Part shown: positions 1-6,290 of the stretch, piece by piece
Position numbering within the stretch: the first letter of the stretch is position 1
How the letters are laid out: the number at the start of each line of letters is the position of its first letter
Origin: Chroococcidiopsidaceae cyanobacterium CP_BM_RX_35
GTDB taxonomy: Bacteria > Cyanobacteriota > Cyanobacteriia > Cyanobacteriales > Chroococcidiopsidaceae
Assembly (NCBI GenBank): GCA_019242465.1
Contig: JAFAVL010000227.1
Location: 1-7,600 of the forward strand
Length of the DNA stretch: 7,600 nt
Direction of reading: 5' to 3'
Translations under genes and position numbers: made by a program
Notes under the pieces: generated by a model
What the model saw: only the letters and a program-made list of their open reading frames with translations
The model's database searches: none
What the model was told of the DNA's origin: nothing

Positions 1-1231
1 CGTTAGCGCCAAGTAGACCATAGATTTCGCCGTAATGAACTTTTAAATTGACATCTTTCACTGCTTGAAAGCTGCCAAAAACTTTCCAGAGATTTTGTGT
101 ATAGATAGCGACTTCAGAGTCAAAATGCTCCGCATGGATGTCGGGAAGCTCAACACCCCGTTCTTGGTCAGGAGCTTGATATACACGTGGAAACGGAATG
201 ACTGCGGGTTCAGAGCCGAGCTTTCTGAGGTGAGTCACGAAGACATTTTCGAGAGTCGGCTGTGCAATATGAATTGTGTCAAGTTGTAGATGAGAGCGCG
301 ACAGCAGCTTGCGAATCTGAGTTTCGCCAAGGCTGGCGTCTTTGACCAGCACGTCAAGTCGGTCTCCAAAAGTGTGGACATCAACTATAGCTTGTGAGGG
401 TTCGGAAGCGCTAGCTGCTTTAAGTAGAATGCGCTCAGCCGTTGCTAGTTTGCTAGTGCGTACCTCGAAACGCTGCCAGCCAAGACCTGTCTGTAAACTG
501 GTTGGCGTGCCAATTTGCTGAATTTGTCCTGCATGCATTAGTGCTACCTGATGGCAGCGCTCTGCTTCATCCAGGTAGGGAGTCGCCACCACAACCGTCA
601 TCCCTCTTGCTGCTAAGGTCGCAAGCACATCCCAAAACTCCCGGCGTGACACTGGATCTACCCCAGTGGTTGGCTCATCAAGTAGCAGGATTTGGGGTTG
701 GGAGATCAGAGCACAGCATAGAGCCAATTTCTGCTTCATGCCACCAGAGAGTTGCCCAGCCAAACGGTTGCCAAACTGCTCCAGGTTCATCAACTGCAAG
801 TATTTGGCACGACGCTGTAGGAACAGATGATGGGGGACCTCACGTAAACCCGCACTGTAGCGCAGATTTTCATCAATGCTGAGATCGAGGTAGAGCGAGA
901 ACCGCTGGGTGAGATAGCCCATGCTCAGTCGAGCATTACGAGGCAATTGATCTAGAACCTGTACAGAGCCTGCTGTGGCTTCCATGACCCCAGCTAAAAC
1001 CTGAAAGGTAGTTGTTTTCCCGGCCCCGTCTGGTCCAATTAGCCCGAAAATCTCACCTTTATTGACTGTGAAATCAATTCCATCCAAGGCAACAGATTTG
1101 CCGTAATGCTTAATTAACCCTTGAACTTGGATGACAACTTCAGAGCCATGGGACGGTAGGGGGGTAGGAAGATGGGGTGAGAAGAATGTAGCTTCTTGAC
1201 TTTCTCCCCTCCTCTTCTGGCTACGTGTCAC
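1..1231 (-). CDS. YbhF-type tandem ABC transporter ATP-binding protein (3' end outside window)
   Basis: This is the ATPase of an ABC-2 type efflux system. It energises export together with permeases that should lie off the left edge. The frame is open from a GTG at 1231 to the edge (410 codons seen). The GTG shares its G with the TAG stop of the hlyD-like gene, and GGAGG lies 7 nt upstream, which fixes the start; the only nearby ATG (about 1150) is out of frame. Domain 1 is complete: Walker A GLIGPDGAGKTT (residues 63-74), Q-loop region YLTQRFSLY, signature LSGGMKQ (161-167) and Walker B LLLDEP (182-187). The H-loop position reads ATPYLDEAE, with Pro218 where His is usual. A linker follows, then a second ABC domain begins (LWKVFGSFQAVKDVNL) and the window ends inside its Walker A (GLLGAN, 405-410). 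Two fused ABC domains plus a neighbouring HlyD protein match the YbhF/RbbA-like group. The family call is secure; the transported substrate is unknown. Confidence 0.93.
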   Translation of the reverse strand, partial: MTRSQKRRGESQEATFFSPHLPTPLPSHGSEVVIQVQGLIKHYGKSVALDGIDFTVNKGEIFGLIGPDGAGKTTTFQVLAGVMEATAGSVQVLDQLPRNARLSMGYLTQRFSLYLDLSIDENLRYSAGLREVPHHLFLQRRAKYLQLMNLEQFGNRLAGQLSGGMKQKLALCCALISQPQILLLDEPTTGVDPVSRREFWDVLATLAARGMTVVVATPYLDEAERCHQVALMHAGQIQQIGTPTSLQTGLGWQRFEVRTSKLATAERILLKAASASEPSQAIVDVHTFGDRLDVLVKDASLGETQIRKLLSRSHLQLDTIHIAQPTLENVFVTHLRKLGSEPAVIPFPRVYQAPDQERGVELPDIHAEHFDSEVAIYTQNLWKVFGSFQAVKDVNLKVHYGEIYGLLGAN

Positions 1232-2520
1232 TAGCTTCCCTCCGACTGTGTAAATATCTTTGCATCTGCTGGCATTCCAGGCTTAGCAAAGCCCGCAGGG
1301 TTATCGATGCTAATCTTGATGCCGAAGACTTGCTTAACGCGCTGGTCGTGGAAGTAGATATTTTCTGGGGTAAAGGAAGCTTCGACATCAATCGCGCTGA
1401 CTCGTGCCGCAAAAGCTCGGTCTGGAGCCGAATCCAGAAATACATTAGCCCGTTGACCTACTCGAACTCGACCAATATCCCCTTCAGGTACATAAGCCCG
1501 TAAATAGGCTGTATTGGGGTTAATGACTGTTAGCAAGGTCTTGCCACTCGTCACTACAGCACCTGGTTCTACACTCCGAGCGGTTACTACCCCTTCGATG
1601 GGGCTAACCACATTCAAGTAAGCGATTTGGGCGGCAATTTGCTCTCGAGCGGCAACTGCGTTAGCAACCTCAGCCTCTGCACCTTTCTCTTGCGCCTGCG
1701 ATTGAGCTAGTTGTTTGTATAAGGTATCGATTTTTGCCTTTTCAATATTTGGGTTGAGCCCTGTACTGCGCGCCTGTACCAATGCACCAAAGGATGCGCT
1801 GACCTGCTTACGAGCTGCGTCTACAGCTGCTTTGCGGGCACTAAGGGTAGCTACATCGTCTTCAAAAGTAGCTTGATATTGGTCAGCCTGTGATTGGGAT
1901 TCTGCTCCTTGCCTAGCTAATGTCGCATAGCGATCGCGGTTAATCCGAGCCAAGTTCAAATCGGCTTCCGCCTGCTTGACTTGGGCTTCAGCCTGGGCTA
2001 GCTGTGCTTGGTTCTGTGCAATGTTGCCTTCTGCTTGAAAAATCCGCCCCTTTGCATCCCCTTTGGACTGCTCCAGATTGAGCTGCTCTTGGGCAATTTG
2101 GCTTTGAATAACGTTAGTCCCAATTCTGTACTGGTTTTCCTGTTGCCGGGCAGAGGCTATTTGCGCTGTTGCCCCCCTAAGTTGGGCTTGCACATCTTCA
2201 TCACTGAGCCGGACTATCACTTGACCCTTGCGAACTTGATCGCCTTCTCGCACTGCCACGTAATCCACCCGTCCGGCTGTTTTCGCACCGATATTAGTCT
2301 CATAGCCCTCAATCCTGCCACTTGCCCGTAGTTGTCCTGTCACTGCCCGCTCTCCCAAGTGGAATGGCAGAAACGAGAACGATTTGGGGTCGTGGATGTA
2401 CCAGATTGACACTGCCCCAAAACCCAAAGGGATGAGAAACCAAGGCTTAAATCTTCGTTTAGGCTTGGGTTGTTCAGGAATTCGAGGTCTTTCCTGGGTC
2501 GGCGAGCCTATCTTGGTCAT
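1231..2520 (-). CDS. HlyD/YbhG-family membrane fusion (periplasmic adaptor) protein
   Basis: This 429-residue adaptor should link an inner-membrane ABC exporter to the outer membrane. A basic, Pro-rich N-terminus (about 1-25) precedes one membrane anchor (about 26-42, FKPWFLIPLGFGAVSIWYIH), so the protein is anchored with most of the chain in the periplasm. The first half of a biotinyl-lipoyl-like domain follows (about 66-107, with AKTAGRVDYVAVREGDQVRKGQ). A long Ala/Gln-rich alpha-helical coiled-coil hairpin spans about 108-300. The lipoyl second half is at about 304-335 (SPIEGVVTARSVEPGAVV), and a beta-barrel and membrane-proximal region with KPGMPADAKIF closes the protein. The length fits the family. 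The ATPase gene starts on its stop codon, which indicates translational coupling in one operon. The ATG at 2520 has only a weak AGGG upstream. An operator-like palindrome lies 53 bp upstream. By analogy with E. coli ybhG-ybhF-ybhS-ybhR this is an efflux operon; the cargo is not deducible. Confidence 0.93.
   Translation of the reverse strand: MTKIGSPTQERPRIPEQPKPKRRFKPWFLIPLGFGAVSIWYIHDPKSFSFLPFHLGERAVTGQLRASGRIEGYETNIGAKTAGRVDYVAVREGDQVRKGQVIVRLSDEDVQAQLRGATAQIASARQQENQYRIGTNVIQSQIAQEQLNLEQSKGDAKGRIFQAEGNIAQNQAQLAQAEAQVKQAEADLNLARINRDRYATLARQGAESQSQADQYQATFEDDVATLSARKAAVDAARKQVSASFGALVQARSTGLNPNIEKAKIDTLYKQLAQSQAQEKGAEAEVANAVAAREQIAAQIAYLNVVSPIEGVVTARSVEPGAVVTSGKTLLTVINPNTAYLRAYVPEGDIGRVRVGQRANVFLDSAPDRAFAARVSAIDVEASFTPENIYFHDQRVKQVFGIKISIDNPAGFAKPGMPADAKIFTQSEGS
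1930..1937. repeat. HIP1 octamer palindrome GCGATCGC
   Basis: A single GCGATCGC lies inside the hlyD-like gene. This octamer is highly over-represented in many cyanobacterial genomes, so it supports the taxonomic reading. One copy alone is weak evidence. Confidence 0.6.
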
Positions 2521-2572
2521 AGAGTGATGCCCTACAAGTGACCTATGCAGTATGTAAAATCTAACCTTGACT

Positions 2573-2591
2573 AAACTAGACCGTCCAGTTT
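2573..2591. promoter_or_regulatory. Candidate TetR operator O1, upstream of the hlyD-like gene
   Basis: The 19-bp site AAACTAGACCGTCCAGTTT is an inverted repeat with 8 of 9 arm positions paired around a central C. Its size and symmetry are typical of TetR-family operators. It ends 53 bp upstream of the hlyD-like start codon, where a bound repressor could block leftward transcription. A related site (O2) lies at 2741-2759 before tetR, with 15 of 19 positions identical. Palindrome and similarity are seen directly; binding by the adjacent TetR protein is inferred. Confidence 0.7.
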
Positions 2592-2722
2592 GATAAGAGA
2601 AGGAATATTTACAAAAATTAACACAAACTCAATACCATTTCCCCTGAACAAGCTCAACAAGAGGCAGGAGGGCAGTTCGAGTTAGGGTGCAGGCCACATC
2701 CCTCTGCCTGTTCATCTCAATA

Positions 2723-2750
2723 ATGACATCGATTGGAGCTAGACTAGACT
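2723..2750 (+). promoter_or_regulatory. Possible sigma-70 type promoter of the tetR gene
   Basis: ATGACA at 2723-2728 (one mismatch to TTGACA) is followed after 16 bp by TAGACT at 2745-2750 (four of six matches to TATAAT). Transcription would begin near 2757, just before the ATG at 2772 and downstream of the GTG at 2751. The -10 box lies inside operator O2, which suits autorepression. The match is moderate, so this is a prediction only. Confidence 0.4.
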
Positions 2751-2759
2751 GTGCAGTAT
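2741..2759. promoter_or_regulatory. Candidate TetR operator O2, upstream of tetR
   Basis: AGACTAGACTGTGCAGTAT matches O1 (2573-2591) at 15 of 19 positions, including the half-site ACTAGAC and the CAGT of the opposite half. Its own symmetry is weaker (6 of 9 arm pairs). It overlaps the possible tetR -10 box and the alternative GTG at 2751. It is the likely autoregulatory site, with weaker predicted affinity than O1. Confidence 0.58.
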
Positions 2760-2771
2760 TGCACGAGCAAC

Positions 2772-3440
2772 ATGTCAGTTTATTCTGCCCGAGAACATTT
2801 TTCTGAAGACAGGAAAATAGCTGGTGGTTCGCCGCCAAGCGGCAAATCAGAAAGCGCCAAAGCGGCTGCTTTACTCAAGCGCGAGCAAATCCTGCAAAGA
2901 GCTACGCGCGTTTTTCTCCAACATGGCTATGCTGGCACGAGTATGGACAGGGTGGCAGCAGAGGCAGGCGTCTCCAAACAGACAATTTACAGTCACTTTC
3001 AGGATAAAAAGGGGCTTTTCACTGCCCTGCTTGAGCGGGTAACACTCCGCCAGCTCCGAGAGGAGTTTGGTTCAGAGCCGTTTCAGGGCGAACCGGATAT
3101 CCTGCTGCGCCGGATAGCGCATGGATACCTAAAAAAAATGGACGATCAGGAGTTCATCGACTTACTAAGATTGGTTGTAGCTGAATCAGCGCGTTTTCCA
3201 GAACTTGCACAACTTTATACACGCACTGTGATTCAACCAATTTGCCAGGGTCTCATTTCTTATTTCAAGTCTCATCCTAAATTCAACACCTCAGATGCAG
3301 AGGCTATCGCCCAGATTTTTTATGGTTCTCTGTCTGCATTCATACTGTCTCAGAAACTGTTGTATTTCGACTCCATTATGCCAATGGATAAAGAACGCTT
3401 AGTCAATAGCTTGCTTCAGCTCTGTTATCAAGATTATTAA
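2772..3440 (+). CDS. TetR/AcrR-family transcriptional repressor
   Basis: This is a 222-residue DNA-binding regulator, the usual TetR length. An unusual hydrophilic leader of about 35 residues (Ser/Lys/Ala-rich) precedes the HTH domain at about 36-83. That domain contains the classic pattern VFLQHGYAGTSMDRVAAEAG followed by VSKQTIYSHFQDKKGLF, with the recognition helix around SKQTIYSHF (68-76). The remaining helices form the ligand-binding and dimerisation domain, resembling the AcrR-type C-terminal region. I chose the ATG at 2772 over the in-frame GTG at 2751 (which would add 7 residues) because the GTG lies inside operator O2 and upstream of the predicted transcript start. No strong Shine-Dalgarno precedes either. 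It is divergent from the efflux operon, and paired operator-like sites suggest that it represses both that operon and itself, as E. coli CecR (YbiH) does next to ybhGFSR. The inducer is unknown. Confidence 0.92.
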   Translation: MSVYSAREHFSEDRKIAGGSPPSGKSESAKAAALLKREQILQRATRVFLQHGYAGTSMDRVAAEAGVSKQTIYSHFQDKKGLFTALLERVTLRQLREEFGSEPFQGEPDILLRRIAHGYLKKMDDQEFIDLLRLVVAESARFPELAQLYTRTVIQPICQGLISYFKSHPKFNTSDAEAIAQIFYGSLSAFILSQKLLYFDSIMPMDKERLVNSLLQLCYQDY

Positions 3441-3473
3441 GAGGTGTAGGGAGCAATGCGCTCGCCATGACTT

Positions 3474-3499
3474 CAACCCGCTCGTCTCACAGCGGGTTG
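3474..3499 (+). terminator. Hairpin, probable terminator of tetR
   Basis: Perfect 9-bp arms CAACCCGCT (3474-3482) and AGCGGGTTG (3491-3499) enclose an 8-nt loop, 34 bp past the tetR stop. The sequence after it (TTAATTAAAATATATTT) is AT-rich but lacks a clean T-run, so the intrinsic terminator role is likely rather than certain. Confidence 0.6.
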
Positions 3500-3982
3500 T
3501 TAATTAAAATATATTTAACTGCACAAAAACAGTTGTTCACAGTGTTTTTACTTACAAAATCTATAACGTTTTAATCATGTCTTCCCCACTAGTTTTGTAA
3601 GGAAAGGGCTTGATAGAGAGATGTTGTATAGCAGTTTTATTTGACTTGTGAACAGTATTTTTGTTAACGAACCGCTTAAGATAAGGGAGGAAAGCCTCGA
3701 ACTCCTGCACGGATTGCATCAGGCTATAAGCGTAAAGCGGGACATAATTGGAACGAAACTTTATTCTTTTAAAGTTATTGAGACCTTGACCAGGTATTAG
3801 CAAAATCACTCTAAATCTGAAATGATTACAGAGTATGCTATTTCACCTTTTACTATCGAAGATCTACATAAAATAGACAAAAATTATACAGTATTATTGG
3901 CTTATATACACTCAATCAAACTGCTTTTGATGTACCGTGAGTTCAGATTCATCATTAAGCTGCAGTTTTATCAAAAGCCAAG

Positions 3983-4020
3983 CTTTTTATCAGCTCAGCG
4001 TCTTTTTATTAGCTCAGCAT
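3983..4020 (+). repeat. Tandem 19-bp direct repeat in the leader of the PEP-CTERM gene
   Basis: CTTTTTATCAGCTCAGCGT (3983-4001) is followed immediately by CTTTTTATTAGCTCAGCAT (4002-4020), identical at 17 of 19 positions. A partial relative (GTTTTATCAAAAGCC) lies just upstream. The pair ends 44 bp before the start codon at 4065, a position suited to a tandem regulator-binding site, though it may be a simple duplication. Confidence 0.75.
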
Positions 4021-4050
4021 TAATAGTTAACTTTCATCCCTAAATAGCTA

Positions 4051-4060
4051 AGGAGAGGAG
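4051..4060 (+). promoter_or_regulatory. Strong doubled Shine-Dalgarno AGGAGAGGAG
   Basis: AGGAG occurs twice back to back, ending 9 and 4 nt before the ATG at 4065. An in-frame TAA at 4041-4043 closes the frame upstream. Together these fix the start of the PEP-CTERM gene and rule out a longer N-terminus in this frame. Confidence 0.75.
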
Positions 4061-4064
4061 TAAA

Positions 4065-5453
4065 ATGACTAGCTTTGCAATTCAGCAGATCAGCAACGAT
4101 GTTCCTGTAGATAACGGGAATCTTTTTTTAAACCGCTTTGGCAATGCAGCCATCAACGATACAGGAACGATCACCTACGAGGGTTTCCAGGGCTTTTGTA
4201 ATGCCACTGGTAGTGGCAGTGGTGCCAACTGCCTACAGACGGGGACGAATACTCCCCCCAGTGCCATCTTTACAAGTAACTCATATGGTTCACCCACACC
4301 TAACGTTGTCGTTGATAAAAGTATCAATGACAGCTTCAACAACAACTTTCAAGGCTATGACAGTGGGGTTTTCTTTAGCGCCTCTACCAACGATGCCGGA
4401 ACAACGGTGTTGTCGTCATCCGGCTATAATTTGTCACAACTCCAGGCAGGAGGGCCAAGTGCGGTATTGACCCGTACTGACAATGGACCTGTTAACACAG
4501 TCGCCAATACCAGTACTCCCTTTGGCATTACTTTGCTTAATCCTACTCTGGCTCCGCCTGCTCTCTACGCTACTAGTAATCTCGCGGCGGCTGGTGACTT
4601 TACAAACGTAGCTTCCATCAACAATGCAGGAACAGTGGCATATTTTACTGGTTCCAACGGGACAGTTAGTTTCGACACCAAGAATAGTAATGGGCAAGTT
4701 TCCACCATTGCCAACACAGGTAACAGCAGTAACTTTAAGGATTTCTATACTGGTGGTGTGACAGTGGCAAGAGGTCAGGGACCTTTTGCCGCTTATACTA
4801 TACCTTCTATCAACGACAAGGGAGATACAGCCTTCAACGCTGACTTGAAGTCGGGAGGTAGGGGTTTATTTAAGGTAAGCAATGGACAACTGACAACCAT
4901 TGCCGATACAACTAGCGGTAAGTTCACTAAATTTAGCGTAGCCTCCCTCAACGCAAGTGGAGACGCCGCTTTCGATGGTGGTTTGGCTGACGGTGGCAGT
5001 GCCGTATACATCGATAAAGGTGGACAACTCACAACCATTGTCAACACTAGTGGCGGTTACTTTCAAGACTTAACTCAGTCTGACGTTGCCATTAACCAGC
5101 AAGATAATGTAGCCTTTTTAGCTAACTTGAATGATGGAGGTCGTGCTATCTTCACCGGGTCAAGCTCCGGGTTGAACAAAGTGATCTCTGTCGGCGATAA
5201 GATCGGAGACTACACGGTGGCCGATCTGTTTATTTCGCGCGGTGGGCTGAACAATCAAGGTCAGGTTGCTTTTGACGCATCGCTTGTAGATGGTAATGGT
5301 AACGTTACCCAGCAAGTCTTCGTTGCCGATCCACAAGGTGTGGCTGTTCCCGAACCTAATAGCAGTTTTGCCTTGTTGGGTGTAGCTGTCCTGGGTGTAG
5401 CTAGGCAGAGCTGGCAGCGACGAACCAAGTCTACCAAGCGTGTTCAGCTTTAA
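4065..5453 (+). CDS. PEP-CTERM sorting-domain protein with repeated IND(x)G(x)AF motifs
   Basis: This 462-residue protein is built from degenerate repeats of about 50 residues with the core 'I/L-N-x-x-G-x-x-A-F', seen near residues 30, 185, 249, 295, 343 and 395. They are separated by segments such as GGRGLFKVSNGQLTTIADT, suggesting a beta-propeller-like fold. The C-terminus is a PEP-CTERM signal: VPEP (428-431), a short hydrophobic stretch (about 435-446) and a basic tail (RQSWQRRTKSTKR). In this class, exosortase recognises the tripartite tail after Sec export and the protein is released or attached at the cell surface. The composition (Gly, Ser, Thr, Asn rich, few Cys) suits an exported protein. 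The oddity is the missing signal peptide: the chain starts MTSFAIQQISNDV, roughly where the mature part of such proteins would begin, and the upstream frame is closed at 4041. Function beyond surface or matrix localisation is unknown. Confidence 0.88.
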   Translation: MTSFAIQQISNDVPVDNGNLFLNRFGNAAINDTGTITYEGFQGFCNATGSGSGANCLQTGTNTPPSAIFTSNSYGSPTPNVVVDKSINDSFNNNFQGYDSGVFFSASTNDAGTTVLSSSGYNLSQLQAGGPSAVLTRTDNGPVNTVANTSTPFGITLLNPTLAPPALYATSNLAAAGDFTNVASINNAGTVAYFTGSNGTVSFDTKNSNGQVSTIANTGNSSNFKDFYTGGVTVARGQGPFAAYTIPSINDKGDTAFNADLKSGGRGLFKVSNGQLTTIADTTSGKFTKFSVASLNASGDAAFDGGLADGGSAVYIDKGGQLTTIVNTSGGYFQDLTQSDVAINQQDNVAFLANLNDGGRAIFTGSSSGLNKVISVGDKIGDYTVADLFISRGGLNNQGQVAFDASLVDGNGNVTQQVFVADPQGVAVPEPNSSFALLGVAVLGVARQSWQRRTKSTKRVQL

Positions 5454-5482
5454 TAGGGGGTAAGGTTAAGGGAAAATTTAAA

Positions 5483-5541
5483 GGGGCAAGAGCAAAAGGG
5501 AGTTTTATCCTCCCTTACCCTTTGCCCCTTTCTCTTGCCCC
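5483..5541 (+). terminator. Nested hairpin after the PEP-CTERM gene
   Basis: Outer arms GGGGCAAGAG (5483-5492) and CTCTTGCCCC (5532-5541) pair perfectly. Inside them AAGGGAG (5496-5502) and CTCCCTT (5510-5516) form a second perfect stem with a 7-nt loop. AAAGGGGCAA (5480-5489) can also pair with TTGCCCCTTT (5522-5531), so two alternative folds exist. The structure lies 30 bp past the stop codon and before a convergent gene, so termination or transcript protection is likely. There is no clean T-run. Confidence 0.55.
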
Positions 5542-5604
5542 CTTATCCCTAAAGGGGAAGAGCGGGTTCACCCAAAACCTGCAAGGTATTGAATACTATA
5601 ATAC

Positions 5605-6000
5605 TCACCATTGAGATTGAGACAAAAGTTTACCTGCTCTTGCCATGTCTTCCGGTCTATACTCTAAAAACAGAATATTTATCTTATAAAGTTCTTCAGT
5701 TTTTAATTTTAATAACTTACCTAGTAACGAAGTCAGATTACGAGCCACAACTTCTTTTTTTTCTATGGTTAAATCTCTTTCAACAATTTCTAAGTAATAC
5801 CATGGGTTTTGAGTATCTATTATTAGTTTGCTACCAACAGCAAAATCCTCTAATTCATAAGGAATAAATTGAATAAAAGTCCAGTTACAATATTCTACTT
5901 GCAGGTTGAGAGAGCAGACAATTTCTTCCGTTAACTCTTTCGCTAAAATTCTCTTTTCTTGTACAGAAAGCTCAGGGGAATAGAATCGCAGTCCAGGCAT
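5605..6000 (-). CDS. Tautomerase-superfamily (4-OT/MIF-like) protein
   Basis: This is a 131-residue protein starting Met-Pro. In this superfamily the Pro exposed by Met removal is the catalytic base or nucleophile. Two beta-alpha-beta units are visible: strand PGLRFYSPE, helix of about 11-32, strand around WTFIQFIPYEL (40-50); then strand WYYLEIVERDL (67-77), helix of about 79-98 (EKKEVVARNLTSLLGKLL) and strand YKINILFLEY (105-114). The length is about twice that of a 4-oxalocrotonate tautomerase monomer and near that of fused cis-CaaD/MIF-type members. Such enzymes carry out keto-enol tautomerisation or hydrolytic dehalogenation of small carbonyl acids, probably in the cytoplasm; the substrate here is unknown. 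Only a weak AGG precedes the ATG at 6000. It is AT-rich compared with the efflux genes. It converges with the PEP-CTERM gene. I rely on the fold pattern and the Pro, so the family call is moderate. Confidence 0.66.
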   Translation of the reverse strand: MPGLRFYSPELSVQEKRILAKELTEEIVCSLNLQVEYCNWTFIQFIPYELEDFAVGSKLIIDTQNPWYYLEIVERDLTIEKKEVVARNLTSLLGKLLKLKTEELYKINILFLEYRPEDMARAGKLLSQSQW

Positions 6001-6061
6001 AAATAAACCTAATTTCTACTGATTACTTCTGACGAGAGGCAAGGAGACAGAGGGGCTCTCT

Positions 6062-6087
6062 TGCAGGGGTATTCTTTCCCCCCTGCA
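6062..6087. terminator. GC-rich hairpin upstream of the tautomerase gene
   Basis: Perfect 8-bp arms TGCAGGGG (6062-6069) and CCCCTGCA (6080-6087) enclose a 10-nt loop. The hairpin lies just downstream of the remnant frame ending at 6093 on the minus strand, so it could terminate that transcript. Neither side carries a T-run. Confidence 0.4.
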
Positions 6088-6092
6088 CCCTG

Positions 6093-6290
6093 CTAGGAAC
6101 TTCTTCTTACTTGACTTGCGGCGACGCCAGTAATAGCTGTAGAAAAATCAGGTGAGGTACTGACACCACTAATGCGCGTGTAATTGTAACTTGAGTAAAC
6201 CATATTATTGCTCTTTTTCAAATCACTATCATCGGGACCATATGAAGCTGAGTCATCTATAGACCAAATTCCAGTGAAATGACCATTGTT
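6093..6290 (-). pseudogene. Orphan coding-like remnant, unknown family
   Basis: The minus-strand frame is open for 65 residues from just after a TAA (6291-6293) to a TAG (6093-6095). It reads like a protein: NGHFTGIWSIDDSASYGPDD, then DLKKSNNMVYSSYNYTRISG, then STSPDFSTAITGVAASQ and the end VRRSS. It is rich in Ser, Asp, Tyr and Thr, as in extracellular proteins, and uses ordinary codons throughout. There is no start codon near its 5' end; the first ATG (6203) would leave only 36 residues. No upstream frame gives an obvious continuation. The likeliest reading is the 3' end of a gene truncated by rearrangement or a frameshift. I do not recognise the family, and a chance open frame is possible. 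Confidence 0.3.

Larger units (their letters stand above)
3500..4064. other. Intergenic region without a convincing gene
   Basis: This stretch is AT-rich with a more GC-rich patch at about 3660-3760. I see an inverted repeat AAAAACA (3525-3531) / TGTTTTT (3543-3549). Two mutually antisense open frames occur: a minus frame at 3561-3809 (82 codons, GTG start) and a plus frame at 3648-3800 (50 codons, GTG start, containing EESLELLHGLHQAISVKRD). Neither has a Shine-Dalgarno or a family I recognise. The GC-rich patch may be an eroded gene fragment. The right end should hold the promoter of the gene at 4065, but I see no clear -35/-10 pair. Confidence 0.55.

Noticed and set aside
65..289. Plus-strand frames across 65-882 (74 and 126 codons)
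   Set aside because: They are antisense to the ABC ATPase, whose minus frame contains all the expected motifs without interruption.
2661..2710. Imperfect inverted repeat (GAGGCAGGAGGG / CCCTCTGCCTG) between the operators
   Set aside because: Arms pair only with a bulge and it lies away from both start codons, so I cannot assign a role.
2751..2771. Longer TetR start at GTG 2751
   Set aside because: The GTG lies inside operator O2 and upstream of the predicted transcript start; the ATG at 2772 is preferred.
3561..3809. 82-codon minus-strand frame in the tetR/PEP-CTERM spacer
   Set aside because: GTG start without a Shine-Dalgarno, no recognisable domain, and an equally plausible frame on the opposite strand.
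3822..4043. 73-codon plus-strand frame before the PEP-CTERM gene, considered as its missing signal peptide
   Set aside because: Different frame, no N-terminal signal-like layout, covers the tandem repeat and leader, and ends before the strong Shine-Dalgarno at 4051.
5589..5867. 92-codon plus-strand frame over the tautomerase gene
   Set aside because: It is antisense to the tautomerase frame, which has the Met-Pro start and a coherent two-unit fold.
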